The notes below the pieces were generated by a model. The model searched no databases. It saw only the letters and a program-made list of their open reading frames with translations, and had not been told where the DNA came from. A program made the translations under genes and the position numbers. Below are positions 17,489 to 25,373 of a DNA stretch of 45,896 nucleotides, piece after piece (position 1 is the first letter of the stretch; each line of letters begins with the position of its first letter). Source of the stretch: Paludibacteraceae bacterium (GTDB lineage: Bacteria > Bacteroidota > Bacteroidia > Bacteroidales > Paludibacteraceae); the NCBI GenBank assembly GCA_905233935.1, contig CAJOFU010000006.1, positions 2,409 to 48,304 on the forward strand, written 5' to 3'.

Positions 17489-18462
17489 GAACATTAGGAT
17501 TCATCATCAGTCACAAGAACGGCGAACGGAGACGTGCTCTTCTTCCGACCGATATACAAAAGAATGTCCGGCATCCCGAATTGCTGTATTTTGAAACAGG
17601 CTACGGGCAGTCCATCGGTGTGGAAGATGAAGCCTACGCGGCTTGCGGATGTCATATAGTCAGTCGGGAGCAAGCGTTGGCGTGCGACGTGATTGTGGAT
17701 GTCAAGCTTGGAGATGCAGACTATCTGGACAAGATTGATGACAACAAGATACTGTTCGGATGGGCACATTCCGTTCAGAATATAGACTTCACAAGTCATA
17801 TATTGAATCGCGGGCACACCGTAGTAGCCTGGGAAGAGATCTTCGAAGGCGGACGCTACATCTTCTACCGCAACCGCGAGGTAGCCGGAGAAGCGGCGAT
17901 CATGCAAGCCTATACGTATTGCGGCCGTATGCCCTACGACACCAAAGTGGCTATTCTCGGAAACGGTCAGACAGCCAAAGGTGCATTGCGTGTGCTGAAC
18001 GGCTTAGGTGCCACGGTGGATATATACAGCCGCAAATTGGAGCACCTGTTCAAGGAGAAGATGTACGAATACGATGTGCTGGTGAACTGCATCTTGTGGG
18101 ATACACGCCGCACAGACCGTATCATATACAAAGAGGATCTGAAAAAGATGAAACGCGGCACGCTGATTATAGATATCAGTTGCGACCCGTATCTTGAGAT
18201 AGAAACCTCCCACCCCACTACGATTGAGAATCCCGTGTATGAGGTGGACGGCGTATTGCACTATGCTGTAGATAACACGCCAGCCATGTATCCGATTACG
18301 GTAACCAAAGTGCTGTCAGAAGGCATATCACGCTACGTGGACTATATGGTATCCGGCGAGTACCCAGAGAATCTAAAGAAAGCCGAAGTGATCAAAGAGG
18401 GGCATATCATCCAAGACGACATTCGTGCATTCCGAACGGCTCACAACGCTTTTTGCAAATAA
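17485..18462 (+). CDS. N5-(carboxyethyl)ornithine synthase-like opine enzyme
   Basis: A 325-residue protein of the alanine dehydrogenase/transhydrogenase fold that resembles N5-(carboxyethyl)ornithine synthase. The recognisable blocks are GFIISHKNGERRRALLPTDI, the ILFGWAHSVQN segment, AWEEIFEGGRYIFYRNREVA, the NAD(P)-binding loop VAILGNGQTAKGALRVL, LVNCILWDTRRTD and IIDISCDPYLEIETSHPTTI. Known members join pyruvate to the side-chain amine of ornithine or lysine with NADPH, giving N-(1-carboxyethyl) amino acids. Such amino acids are known as amide substituents of uronic acids in some Providencia and Proteus O-antigens. Within this locus, next to two uronate-forming dehydrogenases and a TupA-like ligase, it probably makes the substituent; the amino acid used is unknown. 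Its ATG overlaps the wzx stop by 4 nt. Confidence 0.75.
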   Translation: MRTLGFIISHKNGERRRALLPTDIQKNVRHPELLYFETGYGQSIGVEDEAYAACGCHIVSREQALACDVIVDVKLGDADYLDKIDDNKILFGWAHSVQNIDFTSHILNRGHTVVAWEEIFEGGRYIFYRNREVAGEAAIMQAYTYCGRMPYDTKVAILGNGQTAKGALRVLNGLGATVDIYSRKLEHLFKEKMYEYDVLVNCILWDTRRTDRIIYKEDLKKMKRGTLIIDISCDPYLEIETSHPTTIENPVYEVDGVLHYAVDNTPAMYPITVTKVLSEGISRYVDYMVSGEYPENLKKAEVIKEGHIIQDDIRAFRTAHNAFCK

Positions 18463-18480
18463 AGAGAACTATCATATAAT

Positions 18481-19359
18481 ATGAGTCTAAAGTATTCCAT
18501 ATTCAAACTATTGACACGCATATCGCCGAAACTGAACACGCAGATATGGTATCGTCACCGTTTCGGCAAATGGCTTGACATGAACAACCCGCAGACCTCG
18601 AACGAGAAGATCTTGTGGCTGAAGTTCAACACCTATTATAAAAACCCGCTCGTGACGCAGTGCGCGGACAAGTACGCGGTGCGCGAGTACGTGCGCGAGA
18701 AAGGTTGCGGGGATATACTCAACGAGCTATACGGCTGTTGGACTAATCCCGACGACATTGATTTTGATGCGCTACCGGATAAGTTCGTGCTGAAGAACAA
18801 CTACTTCTACCACATGAATCTGGTAGTAACGGACAAATCGAAACTGGATATACCCGCCACACGCAAGCTGCTACACAAATGGCTGCGCAACAACGGGCAT
18901 CTCGTATATTCGGAGATGCACTACGGCGATATACCGAAGAAGATTATAGCGGAGAAATTCATAGCGACGGAGGACGGTCTGGCTCCAGCCGACTACAAGA
19001 TCTACTGCTGCAACGGCAAGCCGCTGTATGTGATGGTGTGCATCGGTCGAGGAGAGAATGTACGACCGAAGTTCTACTACTTTGACCCACAAGGCAACCT
19101 GCAACGCGAACTGACACGGGACGGAAAGAACGCTCCCGAGGATTTCCACTACACTATCCCCGCGGGCTGGGACAAGATGATGCAGTATGCCGAGAAGTTG
19201 TCCGCTCCGTTCCCGTTCGTGCGCGCCGACTTCTATCTGGAGAGCGGTCAAGTGATCTTCGGCGAACTAACTTTCACACCCGCATCGGGATTAGACGGTG
19301 GTAAACTACCACTGACCGACCGACTGATCGGCGAACATATTATTCTACCTAAGAAGTAA
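18481..19359 (+). CDS. TupA-like ATP-grasp protein
   Basis: A 292-residue protein with the features of the TupA-like ATP-grasp family: an early TSNEKILWLKFNTYYKNPLV segment with the downstream CADKYAVREYV motif, the ATP-binding KFVLKNNY, ADYKIYCCNGKPLYVMVCIG, and a C-terminal FVRADFYLESGQVIFGELTF metal/ATP site. TupA of alkaliphilic Bacillus is linked to teichuronopeptide, in which peptides are attached to a uronic acid polymer. Many capsule loci carry relatives that are often mis-annotated as glycosyltransferases. The proposed role is ATP-dependent amide formation between a uronate and an amino compound, possibly the opine from the preceding gene. It starts 18 nt after that gene. Confidence 0.78.
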   Translation: MSLKYSIFKLLTRISPKLNTQIWYRHRFGKWLDMNNPQTSNEKILWLKFNTYYKNPLVTQCADKYAVREYVREKGCGDILNELYGCWTNPDDIDFDALPDKFVLKNNYFYHMNLVVTDKSKLDIPATRKLLHKWLRNNGHLVYSEMHYGDIPKKIIAEKFIATEDGLAPADYKIYCCNGKPLYVMVCIGRGENVRPKFYYFDPQGNLQRELTRDGKNAPEDFHYTIPAGWDKMMQYAEKLSAPFPFVRADFYLESGQVIFGELTFTPASGLDGGKLPLTDRLIGEHIILPKK

Positions 19360-19365
19360 GCTATT

Positions 19366-20592
19366 GTGAACAGCAAGGTACTATCATACATGACTTGGAT
19401 TTGCCTGTTAATCATACTGGCAAACTCCGTTTTGTACCTTGATGAAGTGCCACTGATTCGTGTTTTCTTTTCTCTGTTCCGTCTTGCTGCGGTAGCCTTT
19501 GCCATCGTTATTGCCGTCAAGAACAAGAACTTCGGCGGAGGCTATATGAAATGGCTAATTGCATTCTTTCTTACCTTAGGAATAATTACAGTTCTCAAAC
19601 GCGGCGCGACAAACATGGTTATATCAAACTTGCTGAATTCGTTTGGTATTGCTCTATTGCTTTACAATGCGATCAAGGAATCGCCGAAGATGGCAATCCG
19701 TGTGTTTTCGAGCGTGTTTTCCTTCCTCATTTACCTAAATTTTCTGACCATACTCGTTGCTCCTGGCGGCATCTTTGACGGCTCGTACCTGATCGGTCGT
19801 AACTACAACCAGATCGGAATGAGTCTGATATGCGGGATGGTAACGAATGTGGTGGCATACAACATGGGCGTCAAGCATTTCACTACGGTGCTGATATTGT
19901 GCATAGTATGCTTGATGACAACCATCATCACAGGCTCAATGACCAGTGCCGTAGGATGCTTGCTGACAACGGGATTTCTGTTCATCAAGAAGAAGGAATT
20001 GAAGCGGATTGTTCTCATCGTATTCTTCGCATTTTACGTCTTGTTCCAAAGTTTCGTTGTTTTCATGCAGAGTGACGTATCGGGTATGCGTGCTATAACC
20101 TACGTGATTGAGAATGTGATGGGTAAGGACTTGAGTTTCTCCGATCGCGCACGTGTATGGATGATAGCGTACGATTTTATACAAGATTCTCCTGTGTTAG
20201 GTTACGGCATGCAGAAAAACGAGTGGTTTGAAGAAACATTCCTCGTCAAATCGGCACACAACATCATATTCCAGATCATGATATATGGCGGAATCGTACT
20301 GCTGTCATGTCTGGTTATCGTGATTATTGTATCTGTACACCACGCCAAGAAAGAGAAAACCGCCCTTACCTACACGATTATGTTAGGACTATGCACCGCG
20401 TTCTTTATGATGATGATGGAGAACTATAGTATGGTGCTCATATTATACATGACATGTCTTCTATACAACTCGAACTTGCTCTCCAAAGCCGTGCACACAA
20501 TAGCTTTGGAGAAAAAGCAAAAAAAACTGAAAAATGATAACTCCCACCTACTCGATCATCATTCCTCATTACAATACGCCGCTACTGCTTGA
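19366..20592 (+). CDS. Wzy-like O-antigen/capsule polymerase
   Basis: A 408-residue protein with about 10-12 membrane segments and a larger polar loop (about 245-285, with FSDRARVWMIAYDFIQDSPV followed by LGYGMQKNEW and SAHNIIFQIMIYGG), the pattern of the O-antigen ligase/polymerase superfamily. It is the only such protein in the locus and therefore the likely Wzy. GTG 19366 is the longest start; ATG 19390 directly before the first membrane helix is an alternative. Its 3' end overlaps the next gene by 59 nt. Confidence 0.8.
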   Translation: MNSKVLSYMTWICLLIILANSVLYLDEVPLIRVFFSLFRLAAVAFAIVIAVKNKNFGGGYMKWLIAFFLTLGIITVLKRGATNMVISNLLNSFGIALLLYNAIKESPKMAIRVFSSVFSFLIYLNFLTILVAPGGIFDGSYLIGRNYNQIGMSLICGMVTNVVAYNMGVKHFTTVLILCIVCLMTTIITGSMTSAVGCLLTTGFLFIKKKELKRIVLIVFFAFYVLFQSFVVFMQSDVSGMRAITYVIENVMGKDLSFSDRARVWMIAYDFIQDSPVLGYGMQKNEWFEETFLVKSAHNIIFQIMIYGGIVLLSCLVIVIIVSVHHAKKEKTALTYTIMLGLCTAFFMMMMENYSMVLILYMTCLLYNSNLLSKAVHTIALEKKQKKLKNDNSHLLDHHSSLQYAATA

Positions 20593-21409
20593 ACGCTGTC
20601 TGGCATCTATTCCTGACAAGGAAGATATGCAGGTGATTGTGGTGGACGACAACAGTTCACCGCAGAAAGTGGATTTTGCACACTTCCCGGGAACAGAGCG
20701 CAAGCATACACAGGTGATTTTCAACAAAGAAAGTCACGGAGCCGGGCATGCTCGTAATTTAGCATTGCCACACGCCACGGGCAAATGGCTATTGTTTGCT
20801 GATGCGGACGATTTCTATACCGCAGAGGCTTGGAAATTGTTTGAGCAATATGCTGAAAGTGATGCGGATATTATCTATTTCGGCATAACGAGTGTCGATT
20901 CAGACACTATGCAACCGACGGATCGCTATAAGAGATACGGTCAGTTTGTAGATGCATACGCGACTCACCCGACAAAAGAGAACGAGAACTGGCTTCGTTA
21001 CCGTCATGACGTGCCTTGGGGGAAGATGATTCGTCATGAGATGGTGAGTGCTAACCATATTGTATTTGGCGAGACGCGTTACTGCAATGATACGCTCTTC
21101 TCGTGCCGTTGTGCATTGTCAGCATCGTCCATACTTGTAGAGCCGAAAGCAGCTTATTGCGTAACAGACATGGGCAGCAGCCTGACAAAGCAACAATCGG
21201 CAGAGGCGGTCAAGATCCGCTTCGGCGTGCTGTGTGAAAAGAATAGGATTCTGCGAGCACACAACAAAGCTGATTACCAGACACCTATTCTGTTCTATCT
21301 GCGTCAAGCGTGGCAGATTTCGCCGAAGCTTGTAATTGAACTGATACATATAGGCAACTCCTACCACTGCCCATGGTTTCACCACATCAAACGATGGCTA
21401 TTGCATTGA
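20534..21409 (+). CDS. Family 2 glycosyltransferase
   Basis: A 291-residue GT-A enzyme. It has the N-terminal nucleotide-sugar fold (YSIIIPHYNTPLLLERCLAS, then VIVVDDNSS), ESHGAGHARNLAL and the metal-binding LLFADADDFYT. WGKMIRHEMV and the acidic ETRYCNDTLF segment lie in the acceptor half. No membrane helix is obvious, so it should act at the cytoplasmic face of the inner membrane. It is one of only two classical glycosyltransferases here, which suggests a short repeat unit. The start lies inside the wzy-like gene; the 59-nt overlap is well supported because MITPTYSIIIPHYN is the standard GT2 N-terminus. Confidence 0.88.
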   Translation: MITPTYSIIIPHYNTPLLLERCLASIPDKEDMQVIVVDDNSSPQKVDFAHFPGTERKHTQVIFNKESHGAGHARNLALPHATGKWLLFADADDFYTAEAWKLFEQYAESDADIIYFGITSVDSDTMQPTDRYKRYGQFVDAYATHPTKENENWLRYRHDVPWGKMIRHEMVSANHIVFGETRYCNDTLFSCRCALSASSILVEPKAAYCVTDMGSSLTKQQSAEAVKIRFGVLCEKNRILRAHNKADYQTPILFYLRQAWQISPKLVIELIHIGNSYHCPWFHHIKRWLLH

Positions 21410-21431
21410 GGATATTTAATACGTGACAAGC

Positions 21432-22583
21432 ATGAGAATATTGTTTATAGCCCGAGGCGTACCTGACAAAAATGATCCACAATGGGGAAGTTTTGAGTTG
21501 TCGCAAGCCAAAGCGTTAAAGGCATTGGGGCATGAGGTAATCATTGCGTCTGTTGATACACGTTTCCGCTTATACAGGCGCAAACTTGGCTTGACAACAT
21601 GTACCATTGACGGAATAAAAACATACAATTTATTTCTCATCCCAGGCTCTATTGTTCACCTATTCGGCGAGCATATTTACGACTGCTACAATGAATGGTT
21701 GTGGCATCAAATGGAAACGGTCATTCTCAAAGAAAATGAGAAAATCGATATCGTTTATACACATTATTTGAGGAACTCACACAGAGCGGTTCATTACTTA
21801 AGCAATATACATGCACCGATTGTAGCTATCGAACACTGGTCGGAAGTAAACCAACCGACACTGCTTCCATGCGTCAAAAAAATGGGTGATGAAACCTATC
21901 CTAAAGTAGCCCGGCTGATTACGGTATCCAACGCAGCCCGTCAATCCATTCTACACCATTTCGGCAAAGATTCAGATGTCGTATATAACATGGTTGATCC
22001 CTGCTTCACGTACGATGCGGGGAATGCAACTGAGCACCATGACCGTTTTGTGTTTACCGCAGTAGGTAACTTGCTGCCTATCAAGGGTTATGACATGCTT
22101 ATACATGCCATAGGCAAGGTAACTATCCCACGTGACAAATGGACCTTACAAATTGTAGGACACGGCAAGGAACGGAAACATCTTGAGGCACTTATATCAC
22201 AATACGGCTTACAACAAAATATCAAACTGTTAGGGCAGAAAGACAAGACTGAGGTTCAACGACTGCTCTCACATTCCGATGCGTTTGTGCTTGCGTCACG
22301 GTCGGAAACATTCGGTGTCGCATACATCGAAGCCATGGCATGCGGCTTGCCGGTTATAGCTACCCGTTGCGGCGGGCCGGAAGAGTTTGTGACTGAGAAA
22401 GTCGGTTTGCTCGTGCCCGTTGATGACGCTGATGCGCTGGCAAAAGCGGTCGATTACATGTATGAGCATCATAAGGAATACGACCGTCAGGCGATTGCAG
22501 AAGACTGCAAAGCACGATTCTCGCAAGAGGTAATTGCTAGGCAATTAACAGAAATTTTTGAGGAAGTTGTTAATAAAAGATAG
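21432..22583 (+). CDS. Family 4 glycosyltransferase
   Basis: A 383-residue retaining GT-B enzyme. The N-terminal acceptor domain begins MRILFIARGVPDKNDPQWGS. The linker region contains RLITVSNAARQSIL. The C-terminal donor domain has FTAVGNLLPIKGYDMLIHAI, LLGQKDKTEV and the nucleotide-binding E-x7-E motif in SRSETFGVAYIEAMACGLPV. ATG 21432 is preferred over the upstream GTG 21423 because it gives the usual family start. It ends the first transcription block of the locus: an intrinsic terminator follows 27 nt after the stop. Confidence 0.88.
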   Translation: MRILFIARGVPDKNDPQWGSFELSQAKALKALGHEVIIASVDTRFRLYRRKLGLTTCTIDGIKTYNLFLIPGSIVHLFGEHIYDCYNEWLWHQMETVILKENEKIDIVYTHYLRNSHRAVHYLSNIHAPIVAIEHWSEVNQPTLLPCVKKMGDETYPKVARLITVSNAARQSILHHFGKDSDVVYNMVDPCFTYDAGNATEHHDRFVFTAVGNLLPIKGYDMLIHAIGKVTIPRDKWTLQIVGHGKERKHLEALISQYGLQQNIKLLGQKDKTEVQRLLSHSDAFVLASRSETFGVAYIEAMACGLPVIATRCGGPEEFVTEKVGLLVPVDDADALAKAVDYMYEHHKEYDRQAIAEDCKARFSQEVIARQLTEIFEEVVNKR

Positions 22584-22610
22584 AAAAATGCACTTTTTTC
22601 TAAAAATTTT

Positions 22611-22642
22611 GCACATTTATTTGTAAATGTGCTTTTTTTTTT
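22611..22642 (+). terminator. Intrinsic terminator, overlapping the next promoter
   Basis: GCACATTTA (22611-22619), loop TTTG, TAAATGTGC (22624-22632), then a run of ten T. The loop is the upstream element of the promoter at 22620-22651, and the stem plus T-run make up its spacer. Confidence 0.8.
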
Positions 22643-22651
22643 GTAACTTTG
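22620..22651 (+). promoter_or_regulatory. Internal Bacteroidota-type promoter
   Basis: TTTG at 22620-22623, exactly 20 nt, then TAACTTTG at 22644-22651. It would drive the sub-operon that begins with the PglD/NeuD-like gene at 22706. Confidence 0.75.
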
Positions 22652-22705
22652 TAGGCTTTTTGCAAATTATGCAAAAACGGCTAAACACAAACAGACAAAA
22701 CGATC

Positions 22706-23338
22706 ATGAAACAACTGATAATTATCGGAGCCGGAGGCATGGGCAGATCGATGTACGACATGGCATGCAACAGCCTCGGCTATGGCACAGAATACACCGT
22801 GAAGGGATATATTGACGACAACCTCTCCGCATTGGACGGATATGACAACTATCCACCTATCGTAGGAAAGATCGCGGGATATGTTCCGGCGGCGGATGAA
22901 GTGTTTGTGTGCTCTATCGGCGGAGCATCACGTCGCAAATGTATCGAAGAGATTATTGCCAAAGGCGGGCACTTCATCAACCTGATTCACAAAACTGCTT
23001 TTATCGGAACGAACGTAGTGATGGGTGAAGGCAACGTGATCGGTTCGTTCGCGCGCGTGGCATGCGACTCGACCTTGGGTTCGCACAATCTAATACAGAA
23101 CTACGCCGACGTAGCTCATGACTGCCGTCTTGGCGACTTCAACCGCGTTGACTGCTATGTGATGATGGTAGGCGGCACAGAGTTACAAGATGAAACGACG
23201 GTACACACGCGCGCCGTGCTCAACCACAACGTGGTAGTGGAGAGCAACGCCCATGTGGGTGCTATGAGTTTTGTGATCCGCCGCGTCAAAGCCGGAACAA
23301 CGGTGATGGGTAACCCCGCCACACGATTGAAAATGTAG
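22706..23338 (+). CDS. PglD/NeuD-type sugar O/N-acyltransferase
   Basis: A 210-residue protein with the two-part structure of the family. An N-terminal Rossmann-like part (KQLIIIGAGGMGRSMYDMAC) is followed by a left-handed beta-helix made of hexapeptide repeats (about 95-205: AFIGTNVVMGEGNVIGSFAR, VACDSTLGSHNLIQN, then AVLNHNVVVESNAHVGAMSF). It ends in the typical GTTVMGNPATRLKM. The catalytic His expected of PglD is most likely in ADVAHDCRLGD. PglD acetylates the 4-amino group of a UDP-4-amino-4,6-dideoxy sugar. Here it is the first gene of a sub-operon with ACPs and a ketoacyl synthase rather than next to its PglE/PglF partners, so it might use an acyl-ACP or acyl-CoA other than acetyl-CoA. 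Confidence 0.82.
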   Translation: MKQLIIIGAGGMGRSMYDMACNSLGYGTEYTVKGYIDDNLSALDGYDNYPPIVGKIAGYVPAADEVFVCSIGGASRRKCIEEIIAKGGHFINLIHKTAFIGTNVVMGEGNVIGSFARVACDSTLGSHNLIQNYADVAHDCRLGDFNRVDCYVMMVGGTELQDETTVHTRAVLNHNVVVESNAHVGAMSFVIRRVKAGTTVMGNPATRLKM

Positions 23339-23348
23339 ATTAACGGTG

Positions 23349-24332
23349 ATGAAAGAAAGAGATTACACCATAGATATACTAAAGTTCATTGCGGCTTTAC
23401 TAATAACAAATTCTCATATGGATTTGCTATATGTAAAGTGGACTTTTTTATCCACAGGAGGATCAATCGGCGATGCTCTATTCTTCTTTATATCCGGATT
23501 TACTCTCTTACTGAAACCGATAGATGGGATACGGCAATTCCCAAATTGGTATAAAAAACGCATAACACGCATCTATCCATCTGTGTTTGCTGTAGCTATC
23601 ATTTCATGTCTGTTTTTTAATTCACATGCCGATATCATCCACATCATAACACATGGCGGAAGATGGTTCGTTTCATGTATTATGATTTTTTACATATTCA
23701 TATATTTCATCGGTGCATACGCAAAAAACATCATTATTGCCTTTGAGATTCTTGTTGCGATTCTCACGGGACTATGTTTTTGTACCGATTTCGGTAAAGA
23801 TATATTTTTAGCAGAGTCACACTCCATTTACGCTTCACATAATAGTATTCGCTGGCTTGTATATTTTATTTTCATGCTATTTGGAGCTCATATTGGGATA
23901 ATAAAAGACAAACTATCTCACCATTGGTCTGACATATTATTATTAATCGGGAACATAATTGTTTTCTATCTCTGTTTTATATTGGGGATAAGATTACAAA
24001 CACTATCATTCTTGCAGTACATCAGTATAGCACCTATGCTCGGGATATTATTTTATGCATATAAAGTATTTTCCAAAGACAAAGTCAAAACTATACTATC
24101 AAAGCGATATATTGGCGGCATCATTACTTTTATCGGTGGCTTGTGTTTGGAGATATACTTGGTTCAATTCTATCTATTCACTGATAAAATGAATGCGATA
24201 TTTCCACTAAATATCATTATTATGTTTCTAATCATCCTTGCTGTTGCATATGCAACCAGATGTTTAGCGCGAATTATCTTACAGACATTCCAAGAACAAT
24301 CATACGATTGGAAGAAAATTATAGAAATTTAA
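23349..24332 (+). CDS. Membrane acyltransferase, acyltransferase-3 (OafA-like) family
   Basis: A 327-residue integral membrane protein with about ten hydrophobic segments. The family start is visible (YTIDILKFIAALLITNSHMD, with the conserved His), followed by GSIGDALFFFISGFTLLLKP and the basic loop KKRITRIYPSVFAVAI. Members transfer acetyl or other acyl groups to cell-surface sugars. The gene is strongly A/T-rich compared with its neighbours. ATG 23349 is preferred over GTG 23346. It sits between the PglD-like gene and the first ACP. Confidence 0.82.
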   Translation: MKERDYTIDILKFIAALLITNSHMDLLYVKWTFLSTGGSIGDALFFFISGFTLLLKPIDGIRQFPNWYKKRITRIYPSVFAVAIISCLFFNSHADIIHIITHGGRWFVSCIMIFYIFIYFIGAYAKNIIIAFEILVAILTGLCFCTDFGKDIFLAESHSIYASHNSIRWLVYFIFMLFGAHIGIIKDKLSHHWSDILLLIGNIIVFYLCFILGIRLQTLSFLQYISIAPMLGILFYAYKVFSKDKVKTILSKRYIGGIITFIGGLCLEIYLVQFYLFTDKMNAIFPLNIIIMFLIILAVAYATRCLARIILQTFQEQSYDWKKIIEI

Positions 24333-24344
24333 ATAGATATTATT

Positions 24345-24575
24345 ATGGAACTTCAAGAATTTATCAACAATTTTGCTGAACAACTGGATGAAACTACCGC
24401 TGATCAGTTGAATGCAGAAACCCGTTTCCGCGAACTGCCTGACTGGAGTTCGCTGGCAGCACTGACAATCATCGCAATGATTGACGATGAGTATGACATC
24501 ATCCTCAAAGGCGAAGAGATGCGCAGTGCCAACACGATAGGCGAGTTGTTCAACCTCGTTGCATCGAAAAAGTAA
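24345..24575 (+). CDS. Acyl carrier protein 1
   Basis: A 76-residue acidic helical protein of ACP size and pattern. The phosphopantetheine site is PDWSSLAALTI, with Ser36 before Leu as in the usual DSL, but the preceding Asp is replaced by Ser35. It may carry the starter or the finished acyl group for the enzymes encoded directly downstream. A second, different ACP follows at 26432, so this is a specialised carrier rather than the housekeeping fatty-acid ACP. Confidence 0.8.
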   Translation: MELQEFINNFAEQLDETTADQLNAETRFRELPDWSSLAALTIIAMIDDEYDIILKGEEMRSANTIGELFNLVASKK

Positions 24576-24606
24576 TCCAAACGTTCACCCATTGATCAGG
24601 CAGATT

Positions 24607-25365
24607 ATGTCGTTTGACCCCACATACAATCCCTACTCCCTTGCGGGCAAAACCGTTTTGATAACCGGAGCGTCTTCCGGCATAGGCAGAGCGACTGCTA
24701 TCGAGTGCTCAAGGTTAGGTGCGAGATGCGTGCTTACGGGCCGCAGCGAAGAGCGTTTGCAAGAGACGATGAGTCAATTAGCCGGTGACGGGCATCAGTA
24801 TATCGTTGCCGATCTTGCCACGCAAGAAGGTATTGACTCGCTCTGCGCAAACGTTCCCCAACTCAGCGGCGTAGTGAACAATGCCGGTATCAACCGCCGC
24901 AAGCCGATGGCGTTCATCAAGCAAGATGACCTGAATTATGTCTTCCAAACGAATCTGTTTGCCCCTGTGCTGGTAATCAAGTCGCTGATCAAGCAGAAGA
25001 AGATTGACAAAGGGGCGTCGTTGGTGTTCACCTCATCGGTTGCCGCACTCAGTTCCGATTTAGGGAACGCCATATATGGCGCATCCAAATCCGCACTAAC
25101 AGCCTACATGCGCTATTGTGCCCGCGAGTTGGCGGAGAAACAGATCCGCGCGAATGCCATTCTTCCGGGAATGGTTGATACTAACCTCATTCACAGCGGA
25201 GCTGTGTCCGAAGCCGACTTGCTGACAGACATGCAGCGCTATCCGCTCAAGCGCTACGGGCGTCCGGAGGAAGTGGCGCACATGATGATCTACCTGCTGT
25301 CAGACGCATCGGCGTGGGTAACGGGACAGACGTTTGTAATTGATGGCGGAATAACGCTTAAATAA
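24607..25365 (+). CDS. Short-chain dehydrogenase, FabG-like 3-oxoacyl reductase
   Basis: A 252-residue classical SDR. It has TGASSGIG (from residue 20) for NADPH, NNAGINRR, and the catalytic Ser about 143, Tyr157 and Lys161 in SSVAAL...YGASK. RANAILPGMVDTNL and ASWVTGQTFVIDGGITLK complete the family signature. Between an ACP and a KAS III it most likely reduces a beta-ketoacyl-ACP to the 3-hydroxyacyl form, although reduction of a keto-sugar is possible. ATG 24607 gives the usual N-terminus; the open frame extends further upstream into the ACP gene without support. Confidence 0.87.
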   Translation: MSFDPTYNPYSLAGKTVLITGASSGIGRATAIECSRLGARCVLTGRSEERLQETMSQLAGDGHQYIVADLATQEGIDSLCANVPQLSGVVNNAGINRRKPMAFIKQDDLNYVFQTNLFAPVLVIKSLIKQKKIDKGASLVFTSSVAALSSDLGNAIYGASKSALTAYMRYCARELAEKQIRANAILPGMVDTNLIHSGAVSEADLLTDMQRYPLKRYGRPEEVAHMMIYLLSDASAWVTGQTFVIDGGITLK

Positions 25366-25373
25366 ATCAGATT

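Noticed and set aside
18481..19359. Glycosyltransferase call for the TupA-like protein
   Set aside because: The metal and ATP motifs are those of ATP-grasp proteins, and no GT-A or GT-B signature is present.
22627..22815. Small ORF between the GT4 and PglD-like genes
   Set aside because: It begins inside the terminator/promoter and overlaps the well-supported PglD-like gene in another frame.
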